Below, in pieces: positions 40,544-49,186 of a stretch of DNA of 64,000 nucleotides (the stretch's first letter is position 1; each line of letters begins with the position of its first letter). The notes under the pieces were generated by a model. It was given only the letters and a program-made list of their open reading frames with translations, was not told the DNA's origin and did not search any database. Both the position numbers and the translations under genes were made by a program. The stretch is from assembly GCA_034435035.1 (NCBI GenBank), contig DAOTXW010000103.1, positions 1-64,000 of the forward strand, given 5' to 3'. The DNA is from JAHEME01 sp034435035 (GTDB lineage Bacteria > Chloroflexota > Anaerolineae > Aggregatilineales > UBA3940).

Positions 40544-41484
40544 CCGCCCCCGACCCTGCGCTGGCTCCGGATATGGAGCGTGTCGTCTGTAACCTGTGCG
40601 GCAGCTCGGACACAGCACTCCGCTTCCCTGATACGCGCACACCGGACCTGAATGGCACCGGATGGGAAGCGTTCCGCTGCACGCATCCCGGCTACGGCAT
40701 CCACCCGCCGATTGTTGCCTGCGCCAATTGCGGGCTGGTCTACACCAATCCCCGCCCCCGCCGCGAAGCCATCAGGCACAACTACGAAGTGGTAGTCGAT
40801 CCTCTCTATCTACAGGAGCGCGAGGCGCGGGAGATCACCTTCCGGCGCCATCTGCGCAGCCTGGAGCGCTTCAGCGGCCCCGGCGGCGGCCGCCGTCTCC
40901 TCGACGTGGGCGCCTACATTGGCGTCTTTGTTGAGGAGGCAGCCGCGGCCGGATGGGAGGCCTGGGGCCTGGAGCCTTCGTTCTGGGCCGTGGATTATGC
41001 GCGCCAGCGCGGCCTTAACATGATCCAGGGGACGCTGGAGGCCGCTGACTTCCCCACGGCGAGCTTTGATGCCCTGACGATGTGGGATGTGATCGAGCAT
41101 CTGGGCGATCCGGTCGGCGAGCTGCGACATGTTTACCGCATCCTCAAACCCGGTGGCTGGGTGGCCGTTCACACGATGGATATCGCCAGCCCCTTTGCCC
41201 GCCTGATGGGAGCGCGCTGGCCCTGGCTGATGGAGATGCATGTCTATTACTTCACCCGCCAGACGCTGGCGCGCGCGCTGGAGAAGGCCGGGCTGCGGGT
41301 CGTCGCGGTGCGTCCGCAGGGGCGTTTTCTGCGCCTCAGGTATCTGACCACCCGGCTGCGCCCTTACAGCCCGCCGCTGGCGGACGCTCTCGATGCGGCT
41401 GCTCGCCTGACCGGACTCGACCGCCTGCCGCTGCCGGTTAACTTTGGCGATCTGATCACCGCTTACGCACAGAAGGCTGACTGA
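40540..41484 (+). CDS. SAM-dependent methyltransferase with N-terminal zinc motif
   Basis: A 314-residue enzyme. An N-terminal segment with C17-x2-C20 and C61-x2-C64 (VVCNLCGSS, CANCGLVYTNPRP) forms a probable zinc ribbon, and a Rossmann methyltransferase follows with LLDVGAYIGVFVEEA (120-134), EAADFPTASFDALTMWDVIEH and LKPGGWVAV. This layout is common for methyltransferases in polysaccharide and O-antigen loci that methylate sugars or lipid-linked intermediates. The GTG start overlaps the DPM-type gene by four bases; its TGA overlaps the next ATG by one. Likely role: modification of the locus glycan. Confidence 0.85.
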   Translation: MTAPDPALAPDMERVVCNLCGSSDTALRFPDTRTPDLNGTGWEAFRCTHPGYGIHPPIVACANCGLVYTNPRPRREAIRHNYEVVVDPLYLQEREAREITFRRHLRSLERFSGPGGGRRLLDVGAYIGVFVEEAAAAGWEAWGLEPSFWAVDYARQRGLNMIQGTLEAADFPTASFDALTMWDVIEHLGDPVGELRHVYRILKPGGWVAVHTMDIASPFARLMGARWPWLMEMHVYYFTRQTLARALEKAGLRVVAVRPQGRFLRLRYLTTRLRPYSPPLADALDAAARLTGLDRLPLPVNFGDLITAYAQKAD

Positions 41485-43160
41485 TGGCTGATCGGCCTCA
41501 TCTCCCGACAGCCCCGCGCCTGTGGGCGCATCCCAGCCTGTGGCTGTCCTTGGCTGTGGCGGCGGCGCTGAAGGCGGTGCTCTGGTTCACCGGCAGTGTC
41601 TCCTTCAACGCCGACGAGGCGATCCTGGCGCTGATGGCCCGCCATATCCTCCAGGGTGCGCGGCCCCTGTTCTTCTATGGGCAGGCCTATATGGGCGCCC
41701 TGGATGCCTATCTGGTGGCTGCCTCCTTCGCCGTCTTCGGCCAGACGATCTTCGCTGCTCGCCTGGTGCAGGCGCTGCTGGCCGTGAGCGTGGTCGCCAC
41801 CACCTATGCGCTCGCCTGGCGCCTGTCGGCGGATCGCTTCGCCGCGGGGGCCGCATCGCTGATGGTGGCCCTCCCGCCGGTGCTGACGAGCCTGTATACA
41901 ACGGCTGGCATCGGCGATTATGGCGAGGTGCTGCTGCTCAACAACCTGCTGCTTCTGCTGGGCTGGAATCTGCTGGGCGGGCGGCGGAGCCATCCGGTCG
42001 GGTGGCTGCTGGCCGGGCTGCTGGCCGGGGTCGGCTGGTGGAGCATGGCGCTGATTGTCGTCTCTGCCGGCCCGCTGACCCTTCTGGCGCTGGGGCGTTT
42101 GCGCCGCGGCGCCCCGGATCGCCTTTCATGGCAGGGCCTTATCGCTGCTGCCGGCGGCTTTCTCCTGGGCGCAGCCCCCTGGATCGCCGCGACGCTGGCG
42201 GGCGGGGTGGGCGGCAGCACAGCGGCCGACCTGCTCGGCGCCCGGGTCAACCGCCCGGACGCCGGCCTGGTGGGTGAGGTCGGCGAGCGCCTCTTCTCTT
42301 TGTTCCTGTTCAATCTGCCGGCGCTCACCGGCCTGCGCCCGCCCTGGTCAGTCGAGTGGATCGCCCTGCCGGCGGGCCTGCTGGCTGCCGGCCTGTATGC
42401 GCTGGCGGGCTGGCGCGGGCTGCGTCGGGCTTTTTCCCCCACTGAGGAGCCTCGCGCGCGCCTTGCGCTGCAGTCCCTGATCGGTGGCTGGCTGATCGTC
42501 CTGGCGGCCTTTGTGGCAACCCCGTTCGGCCGCGATCCTACCGGGCGTTATCTGCTGCATCTCTACCCGCCGCTGGCTCTCCTGACGGCTGACTGGCTCG
42601 GCCGCGCCCGCCGCGGGCTGGAAGGGCTGCCGGCCCGTCTGCAGCCTGCCCTGCCGGTTGCCCTGCTGCTGTTCTGCCTGGGTTATAACCTGTGGGGCAA
42701 TGTCCGTTCGATTCTGCGCGACCCTCCGGGACTTACCACGCAGTTCGACCTCATCTCGCACCTGCCTCACGAATACGATGCGCATCTCATCCGATTTCTG
42801 GATTCCGTTGGCGCTGACCGCGGTTACAGCAACTACTGGGTATCGTATCGGCTGGCGTTCCTGACGCGGGAGCGTCTCATCTTCACCCCGCGCTTGCCCT
42901 ACAAGGCCGATCTGAGCTATACCTTCGCCGATGAGCGCTATCGCCCCTATGCCGAGGCCGTGGCCGCCGCCGACCGGGTGGCGTATGTCACCAGCAATCT
43001 GCCAGCGCTGGACGAGTTCCTGCGCGGGCGCTTTGCGGCCCTCGGCGTCCGCTATGCGGAGCGCGCTGTCGGGCCGTATACGGTCTTCTATGATCTCTCG
43101 CGCCCGGTCCGGCCCGACGAGATCGCGCCTGATGGGCACTTCACATCGACCCGGCCCTGA
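41484..43160 (+). CDS. GT-C-like (PMT/ArnT type) membrane glycosyltransferase
   Basis: A 558-residue protein of ten or more helices. The first outer loop reads FNADEAILALMARHILQG with the acidic pair expected at a GT-C active site, then FFYGQAYMGALDAYL, as in ArnT/GT83-like and PMT_2 proteins. Helices alternate with Leu/Ala-rich spans to about residue 430; the C-terminal domain carries YSNYWVSYRLAFLTRERLIF. It would transfer a sugar from polyprenyl phosphate to a glycan, lipid or protein on the outer face. Not a paralogue of the A1-A3 group by motif. Confidence 0.8.
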   Translation: MADRPHLPTAPRLWAHPSLWLSLAVAAALKAVLWFTGSVSFNADEAILALMARHILQGARPLFFYGQAYMGALDAYLVAASFAVFGQTIFAARLVQALLAVSVVATTYALAWRLSADRFAAGAASLMVALPPVLTSLYTTAGIGDYGEVLLLNNLLLLLGWNLLGGRRSHPVGWLLAGLLAGVGWWSMALIVVSAGPLTLLALGRLRRGAPDRLSWQGLIAAAGGFLLGAAPWIAATLAGGVGGSTAADLLGARVNRPDAGLVGEVGERLFSLFLFNLPALTGLRPPWSVEWIALPAGLLAAGLYALAGWRGLRRAFSPTEEPRARLALQSLIGGWLIVLAAFVATPFGRDPTGRYLLHLYPPLALLTADWLGRARRGLEGLPARLQPALPVALLLFCLGYNLWGNVRSILRDPPGLTTQFDLISHLPHEYDAHLIRFLDSVGADRGYSNYWVSYRLAFLTRERLIFTPRLPYKADLSYTFADERYRPYAEAVAAADRVAYVTSNLPALDEFLRGRFAALGVRYAERAVGPYTVFYDLSRPVRPDEIAPDGHFTSTRP

Positions 43161-43174
43161 TCGCGGAGTATGAC

Positions 43175-44671
43175 ATGCGGCGGATTGTCGAGGCGTTGAC
43201 CCTGACCCGGCTGCTGGCGATCCTGGCCGTCGTCGGCGTGTTGGCGATGGCGGCGCGTGCTCCCCTCGACACGGACACGTTCTGGCATCTGCGCGCCGGC
43301 GAGTGGCAGGTAGCCCATCGTGCTCACCTCCAGGCCGATCCCTTCAGCCATACGCGGCCCGGGGCAGTCTGGCTCAATCACTCCTGGCTGTCCCAGGTGA
43401 CTCTGTATGCTCTGTACCGCCTGCTGGGCGATGCGGGCCTGGTCCTGTGGACGGCTGGCCTCGCGGCGGCTGGCATGGTGCTGGTCTTTCGCCAGTGCCC
43501 GGGCGATCCGCTGGTGCGGGCGTTCAGCGTGCTGCTGGCGGCCGCGGCTGCGGCGGTCTTCTGGTCGCCGCGCCCGCAGATGGCCTCTTTTGCCCTCAGC
43601 GCTGTGGTGCTGTTTCTGCTGCGGCGCTTTCAGCAGGGGCAGGGCGATCGCCTGTGGCTCATTCCGCCCGTGATGCTCGTGTGGGCCAACCTGCATGGCG
43701 GCTTCGCGATCGGCTTCCTGCTGCTGGCTCTGGGCATGCTGGGCGAGCTGGTTCACTGGGCTGCCGATGGGCTGCTGGGCGGACCGTCGGCGCGCGGGGC
43801 CCCTGTCCCGTTTCCGCTCCAGCGGCTGCTGCGCCTGGGGCAGGTGGCAGCAGTCTCAGTGCTGGCCGTTTGCGTGAACCCGCTGGGTCCGCGCGTCCTG
43901 CTGGTGCCTTTCCAGACGGTCAGCATCCGGGCGCTGCAGGATTTCATCCAGGAGTGGGCCTCCCCCGACTTCCACCGGCGCGAAACCTGGCCCACGATCT
44001 GGCTGCTGCTGCTGACGCTGGTGGCTGCTGCCGCTTCGGCGCGGCGCCTGAACTGGCGCGACGCCGTCTTGGTCAGCGCGGCGACCTACATGGCCCTGCT
44101 GGCCGGGCGCAACATCCCCACCTTCGCGCTGGCGGCCGCGCCCGTCCTGGCCGAGCACCTTAACGCGCTGCTGCAGGAGCGCCGCATCGTGCTGCGCTGG
44201 GAGCGCCTGCCGCGCACCGGCCTGTACGGGGCGCTGAACTGGCTGCTGCTCGTGCTGCTGCTGGGCGCGGGCGCCTACAAGTTCAGCCTGGCCGTGGATC
44301 CATCCGCCATTGAGCAGGCTCGCCGCGCTTCCCTGCCTGTCGGCGCCGTGGAGTTCATCGAGCAGACTCACCCGCCTCAGATGCTGTTCAACAGCTACAA
44401 CTGGGGCGGCTATCTGATCTGGGCCCTGCGCGACTATCCGGTGTATGTGGATGGCCGCACCGATCTGTATACGGATTCCCTGCTCAGGACTTATATCCAG
44501 GTTGCCTTTGCGCAGGATGGCTGGCAGGCCGCGCTTGATGAGGCCGGCATCCAGACCGTCCTCGTCGAGTCGGGCAGCCCCCTGGCCGCCGTGCTGGCCG
44601 GGTCCCGGGACTGGTCGCTGGTGTATCAGGACGCAGTCGCGCGGGTCTTTGTGCGCGAGGGCCAGCCGTGA
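43175..44671 (+). CDS. Multi-pass membrane protein, putative GT-C
   Basis: A 498-residue protein of about ten helices. The N-terminal loop has APLDTDTFWHLRAGEW and LNHSWLSQVTLYALYRLLG; another loop has WANLHGGFAIG. This DTDTFWHL/HGGF pattern is known from a family of uncharacterised membrane proteins in several phyla that share GT-C topology. The C-terminal domain (SYNWGGYLIWAL, VYVDGRTDLYTD) is also typical of that family. Enzyme role is an inference from fold and context. The ATG follows GGAG by seven bases; the end overlaps the next gene by four. Confidence 0.7.
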   Translation: MRRIVEALTLTRLLAILAVVGVLAMAARAPLDTDTFWHLRAGEWQVAHRAHLQADPFSHTRPGAVWLNHSWLSQVTLYALYRLLGDAGLVLWTAGLAAAGMVLVFRQCPGDPLVRAFSVLLAAAAAAVFWSPRPQMASFALSAVVLFLLRRFQQGQGDRLWLIPPVMLVWANLHGGFAIGFLLLALGMLGELVHWAADGLLGGPSARGAPVPFPLQRLLRLGQVAAVSVLAVCVNPLGPRVLLVPFQTVSIRALQDFIQEWASPDFHRRETWPTIWLLLLTLVAAAASARRLNWRDAVLVSAATYMALLAGRNIPTFALAAAPVLAEHLNALLQERRIVLRWERLPRTGLYGALNWLLLVLLLGAGAYKFSLAVDPSAIEQARRASLPVGAVEFIEQTHPPQMLFNSYNWGGYLIWALRDYPVYVDGRTDLYTDSLLRTYIQVAFAQDGWQAALDEAGIQTVLVESGSPLAAVLAGSRDWSLVYQDAVARVFVREGQP

Positions 44672-46695
44672 GCCGTGTCCGTGCCAGTGCAGTCCTGGCG
44701 CTCAGCTTCCTGGCAGCGCTGGCCGTCAGCAGTTTGATTGTGCAGCCCCCGATCGATCTGCCCGTCGCCCGGGCTCTGCTCCTGCTCATCCGCGATCTGC
44801 TGGCGGTGGCCGTGCTGATTTTGCTGGCAGCCGGGCTGGGCACCCTGCTGATCCGGTCGGGCCTGCCCCGCCTCCATCCTCTCACGCTGGCCGCGATGCG
44901 GGCGCTGGTGGGCCTGGGGGCCGTCAGTGTGGCAGTGCTGCTCATAGGGCTGGCCGGGCGGCTGCCGCCCTCCTGGCTGGCATGGGTGCTGAGCCTGGCC
45001 GCTCTGGCTGTCCTGCAACGGCCCATCCGCGTCTGGCTGGCGGCGCTGACCGATCACCTGGCCATCGCCGCGAGTCCACCGCCCGACCGCTTGACGCGCT
45101 GGCTGAGCCGCGGTGTGGCAGCCCTGCTGGCTCTCAGCCTGCTGCTGGCTCTGGCGCCTCCCACCGCATGGGATGCGCTGACCTACCATCTGGCCGGCCC
45201 CCAGGCTTATCTTCAGGCAGGTCGCATCCTGTCCGTCCCGGACAATCATTTCCTCGGCTTCCCGCAGCATGTTGAGATGCTTTACCTGTGGCTCATGCTC
45301 CTGGCTCGCCCGCAGGCTGCGGCGGTTCTGCACTGGGGCTTTGGCGTGTTGACGCTCATCCTGCTGGGAGGATCGGCCCGTCGGCTCGGGTCGCCGCAGG
45401 CGGCCTGGCTGGCCGCGGTGATCCTCCTGACCGGCCAGTCCCTGTGGCTGGAAGCTGGCTGGCCGTATGTAGACCTGGCGGGGGCCGCGCACATCACTGC
45501 GGCGGCTCTGATCCTGTGCGCAGCCGGCGAAGCCAGCGCCGCGCTCAGAACGCGCCTCGCCCTGTGGGCGGGGATCTTCATCGGGCTGGCCATGAGCACC
45601 AAGTATACCTCCGCCGGCGCTGCCCTGGGCGTCGCAGCGGCGGTCGCCTGGATCAGCCGCCGCGAGGGGGCGGCAGTCCTCCTTCGGCGGCTGACGCTGA
45701 CCGCGGGAGTTGCCTTTCTGGTGTTCCTTCCGTGGCTCATCAAGAATGCGCTGCTGGATGGCAACCCCATCTCGCCATTTGGCTGGGGAACTGCCGGCTT
45801 TGATCGCCTTGATAGCTGGTATTATCTCAGGCCAGGCACCGGGCTGAGCCTCGGGAACCTGCTGGTAGTACCCCTTCAGGCAACGGTATTCGGGCGTGAA
45901 GGCCACGCGCCCTACGTGGCGTCAATCAGTCCGCTGCTGGTTGGGTTGCTCCCCCTGATCGCTGTGGGCTGGCGCCGACGGCCCGTGCCGGTGCGCGCTG
46001 CGGTGGTCATTCTGCTGATCATCTCCGGCGGAGCCTATGCAGCCTGGTTGGTCGGGGCGGCGGCGTCCTGGTTCTTGGTGCAGAGTCGTCTCCTGCACGG
46101 AGTCTTCCCCCTTCTCGCGCTGGTCGGCGGCCTGGCGCTGGATGCGCCTGCCGTGGTGCAGTCGCGGCTGCGCGGTCTGATCGGCCCGGGCAGGGCCATC
46201 GTGCTGGTGGTGCTGGCTTCCGGGCTGCTCACCTCGGGGGTAGCGACAGTCCGTGCCGCCCCTGCCGGTGTGCTTCTGGGGCTGGAGAGCGAGCAGGCTT
46301 ATCTCCTCCGCAGGCTGGGCGCCCATTACGCGGCCATGCAGGAGATCAACCGCCTGCCGCCGGACGCCCGCGTCCTGACGCTCTGGGAGCCGCGTATCTT
46401 CTATTGCGAACAGGGCCGTTGCGTGCCGGACTCCTTGATCAACCAGTGGTGGCATGACCGCCAGGTGCAGCCTGACCCGGGCCAGATCGCCTCGCAGTGG
46501 CAGCAGGAGGGAATCACCCATGTGCTGATCTTTGAAGCCGGGCTGGACTACCTGTACCGCGAAGAGCCGCATGAGCCGCTGAGTGCCGCTGACATGGCTG
46601 CCCTCGATGAGCTGCGCCGCCGGCATATGATGCTGCTCTGGAATGGCTATGGCGCCTATAATCTGTATGCCCTGACCCCCGGGGGGCTGCCGTGA
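44668..46695 (+). CDS. GT-C-like (GT39 type) membrane protein
   Basis: A 675-residue protein with twelve or more helices. The main loop reads PTAWDALTYHLAGPQAYLQAGRI, and SVPDNHFLGFPQHVEMLYL, with an acidic residue and histidines near the membrane face, a layout shared by PMT-like and other GT-C transferases that act on lipid-linked sugars. GLAMSTKYTSAG is another conserved-looking loop. The C-terminal domain begins RLPPDARVLTLWEPRIFY. GTG start overlapping the previous gene by four bases; the stop overlaps the next by four. Substrate unknown. Confidence 0.72.
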   Translation: MSRVRASAVLALSFLAALAVSSLIVQPPIDLPVARALLLLIRDLLAVAVLILLAAGLGTLLIRSGLPRLHPLTLAAMRALVGLGAVSVAVLLIGLAGRLPPSWLAWVLSLAALAVLQRPIRVWLAALTDHLAIAASPPPDRLTRWLSRGVAALLALSLLLALAPPTAWDALTYHLAGPQAYLQAGRILSVPDNHFLGFPQHVEMLYLWLMLLARPQAAAVLHWGFGVLTLILLGGSARRLGSPQAAWLAAVILLTGQSLWLEAGWPYVDLAGAAHITAAALILCAAGEASAALRTRLALWAGIFIGLAMSTKYTSAGAALGVAAAVAWISRREGAAVLLRRLTLTAGVAFLVFLPWLIKNALLDGNPISPFGWGTAGFDRLDSWYYLRPGTGLSLGNLLVVPLQATVFGREGHAPYVASISPLLVGLLPLIAVGWRRRPVPVRAAVVILLIISGGAYAAWLVGAAASWFLVQSRLLHGVFPLLALVGGLALDAPAVVQSRLRGLIGPGRAIVLVVLASGLLTSGVATVRAAPAGVLLGLESEQAYLLRRLGAHYAAMQEINRLPPDARVLTLWEPRIFYCEQGRCVPDSLINQWWHDRQVQPDPGQIASQWQQEGITHVLIFEAGLDYLYREEPHEPLSAADMAALDELRRRHMMLLWNGYGAYNLYALTPGGLP

Positions 46696-48281
46696 GCCAG
46701 CGCCTGCGTGACCGCCTGATCCTGCTGGCGCTGGGCCTGGCGGTCAACGGCGCGGTAGCAGCGCTGGTGGCAAGCCCTGGCTACACCGACGCCTACTATT
46801 ATTTCGCGGGGGCCACCCTTCTGGTGCGGGGCGGCCCGCTGGTCGAACCTTATCTCTGGCAGTATCTCTCTGCGCCAGCTTCCCTGCCAGCGCCGGCCTT
46901 CGGCTACTGGCAGCCGCTGCCCTCGCTGCTGGGCGCGCTGGCGATGGTGGCCCTGCCCGGCTTGCCCCCGTTTGATGCAGCTCAGGTGCCCTTTGTCCTG
47001 CTGGCTGCCAGCCTCCCGATCATCGCCTATGAAGTGGCTGCGCAGATCGGAGAGCGCCGCCATGCCTGGCATGCCGGTCTGCTGATGACCTTCAGCGGCT
47101 TCTATGTGATCTACTGGTCGCTCCCGGACTCGTTCACGCCGTTCGCGATGGCCGCTGCGGCGGCCCTGGCGCTGGCAGCCTCTGCCCGCGGCTGCGCTGC
47201 TCCGTGGCGCTGGGCGGCTGCGGGTGTGGCGGCCGGTCTGGCGCATCTGGCTCGTGCCGATGGCCTCCTGCTGATCCCGGTGCTGGCTGCCGCCGCCGCG
47301 ATCCCGGGCGGCGGGCGCAGCCTCCGTGCCCGCCTGGCCGGCCTCGCCGCCATCGCGCTCGGCTACCTGATGGCGATGGGCCTGTGGTGGGCGCGCAACC
47401 TGACCGTCTTTGGCAGTGTGCAGCCGCCGGGCGGCTTCAGCACTCTCTGGCTGCTCGACTACAACGAGCTGTTTATCTACCCGCCTGCCTCGCTGACGCC
47501 TGCCCGCTACTTCGCTGCCGGGGCGGGGCCCCTGCTGGCGGCCAAGTGGCAGGCTTTGCTGGGCAATCTGGCCACCTTCATCGGTGTGCAGAACCTGATC
47601 TTCCTGACCCCCTTCACGCTGATCGGCATGACACGCCGCTGGCGCAGCCCCTGGCTGGCGATCCCCGCAATCTATGGCCTGCTGCTGTTTGCCGCCATGA
47701 CCCTGGCCTTCACTCTGCCCGGGCTGCGCGGCGGGTGGCTCCATTCGGGGGGCGCGCTCATGCCGTTTATCACGGCGGCGGCGGCCCTGGGGCTGGACGA
47801 CGCGATCGCATGGGCGGCACGCCGCCGCCGCTGGCCGGCGGCCCGGGCCCGCCGATTGTTTGGCGCAGCGGCCATTGCGCTGGCGACCCTGCTGACCGGG
47901 TACCTGGTCCTGCGTGGCGTCGTCGGTCTGCCCTATCGCGGCGTGATCGTCTGGAATCAGGCGGATGCCATCTACGATGAAATTGGGCAGGCGCTGAACG
48001 CGCTGGGGGTGCCTCCTGACCGGCCTGTGATGGTCAACAATCCGCCCGGCTTCTTTGTCCATACCGGGCGGGGTGGAGTCCCGCTGCCTGCCGGCGGCGA
48101 GGCGATGCTGCTGCAGGCAGCGGATGATTACCGCATCGCTTATCTGGTGGTGGATCGCAATGTCGCGCCCGGCCTGTCCGATCTGTACTGGCAGGGTCCG
48201 CAGTCGCCGCGTCTGGCGCTGCTGGAGGTATTCCGGAGCGGCGATCCGGTCTATCTCTATCATATCCTGCCGCCGGACTGA
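46692..48281 (+). CDS. GT-C-like membrane protein
   Basis: A 529-residue protein of about ten helices. The first loop SPGYTDAYYYFAGATLLVRG carries a D next to aromatic residues, followed by PAPAFGYWQPLPSLLGAL; later LLDYNELFIYPPASLTP and a hydrophobic second half. Topology and loop position fit a GT-C transferase; no closer family is recognised. The GTG start overlaps the previous gene by four bases. It is the last gene of the unbroken run from 26518 and ends four bases before the stop of the convergent lipoprotein gene. Confidence 0.7.
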   Translation: MSQRLRDRLILLALGLAVNGAVAALVASPGYTDAYYYFAGATLLVRGGPLVEPYLWQYLSAPASLPAPAFGYWQPLPSLLGALAMVALPGLPPFDAAQVPFVLLAASLPIIAYEVAAQIGERRHAWHAGLLMTFSGFYVIYWSLPDSFTPFAMAAAAALALAASARGCAAPWRWAAAGVAAGLAHLARADGLLLIPVLAAAAAIPGGGRSLRARLAGLAAIALGYLMAMGLWWARNLTVFGSVQPPGGFSTLWLLDYNELFIYPPASLTPARYFAAGAGPLLAAKWQALLGNLATFIGVQNLIFLTPFTLIGMTRRWRSPWLAIPAIYGLLLFAAMTLAFTLPGLRGGWLHSGGALMPFITAAAALGLDDAIAWAARRRRWPAARARRLFGAAAIALATLLTGYLVLRGVVGLPYRGVIVWNQADAIYDEIGQALNALGVPPDRPVMVNNPPGFFVHTGRGGVPLPAGGEAMLLQAADDYRIAYLVVDRNVAPGLSDLYWQGPQSPRLALLEVFRSGDPVYLYHILPPD

Positions 48282-48285
48282 TTGC

Positions 48286-49125
48286 CTATGGTACGCTGAG
48301 CGGCGCGCTGATCTCATTGACCTGCAGCAGATAGCTGCCCCGGGTAAGCGGCGTCTGCAGCGTGTAGGTCTGTTCGAATTCCTCGATCACCTGGATGCAC
48401 GCGACATCTGTCGGCTCCTCCGTCTCGACGGTGATCTGCAGGGTGCTGCCGCGCAGCTCCTCGCCGATGTTGACAATCCGCACACACGGGGTCGGGAGCC
48501 AGCCCCGGATCACGATGGTGATCGGCCCTGGCCCTGCCGGCGGCTGCACCTCGACGGCGGTCACATGGGCCAGGCCGCGCAGGACACTCCCGGAGCCGGG
48601 TTCCCCGGGCGGCTGCCTGCCGCTGCCCGGATCGTCCGCCGCCGGCGCATCTGGCAGGATGTTGTCCTGGCTGAAGGTAAACGAGGCGCTGGCGCCGGCG
48701 GCTGTCACCGTGTAAGTCCCGGCGGGCAGGCCGTACACGTCCAGGGCGACATTTCTCTCATAGGGCGTTAGCATCTCGGCGCAGACCTGATCGGCGGGCC
48801 GTGCGGTGATGACCTGGATCGTGAAGATTGTCCCGCTTCGCGTGGCCGCCACCTGATCGATCTCGGTACAGCTGTCGGGCAGGCTCCCGCGCACCACGGC
48901 CTGCACTTGGAGTGGGAAGGATTCCAGCGTCAGCAATTCGATGCTGTCCACGGCGGCCTCTCCGGTGATCCAGTCGCCCCCGCGCGGTGTCGGGGGGATC
49001 CCCGGCTGCGGGGTATCGTCCGAGCTGACAGGCTCATCGGGGTTGGGGCGGGCCCCTCCCGGCGCCGTTGGGCTGCAGCCCGTGACGACGGCTGCCGCCA
49101 GCGCAGCTAATAGCATTCTCCACAT
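48286..49125 (-). CDS. Lipoprotein with duplicated beta domain
   Basis: A 279-residue protein with a lipoprotein signal (LAAAVVTGC, cysteine 17) and a Pro/Asp/Ser linker. Two repeated domains follow: each has Q/P-V-x-V-x-x-RG-LP-x-x-C, a strand with I-x-I-x-V-T, D-xx-C, a Y-E or YE-like segment and GLPAGTYTV or LTRGSYLLQV. The two cysteines per copy may form a disulfide. No named family recognised. A TACACT on the minus strand (49135-49130) lies only five bases before the ATG. It is inserted in opposite direction between two GT-C genes, breaking the plus-strand run. Confidence 0.75.
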   Translation of the reverse strand: MWRMLLAALAAAVVTGCSPTAPGGARPNPDEPVSSDDTPQPGIPPTPRGGDWITGEAAVDSIELLTLESFPLQVQAVVRGSLPDSCTEIDQVAATRSGTIFTIQVITARPADQVCAEMLTPYERNVALDVYGLPAGTYTVTAAGASASFTFSQDNILPDAPAADDPGSGRQPPGEPGSGSVLRGLAHVTAVEVQPPAGPGPITIVIRGWLPTPCVRIVNIGEELRGSTLQITVETEEPTDVACIQVIEEFEQTYTLQTPLTRGSYLLQVNEISAPLSVP

Positions 49126-49186
49126 AGTTAGTGTACCCTTTCTCCTCAGAACATTGGATCACTGATCAGACGCGCATACAGCACCT

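Noticed and set aside
46656..48317. 553-codon minus-strand frame opposite a GT-C-like gene
   Set aside because: Arg/Gln-rich antisense shadow; plus-strand gene has clear membrane helices and overlaps its neighbours in operon fashion.
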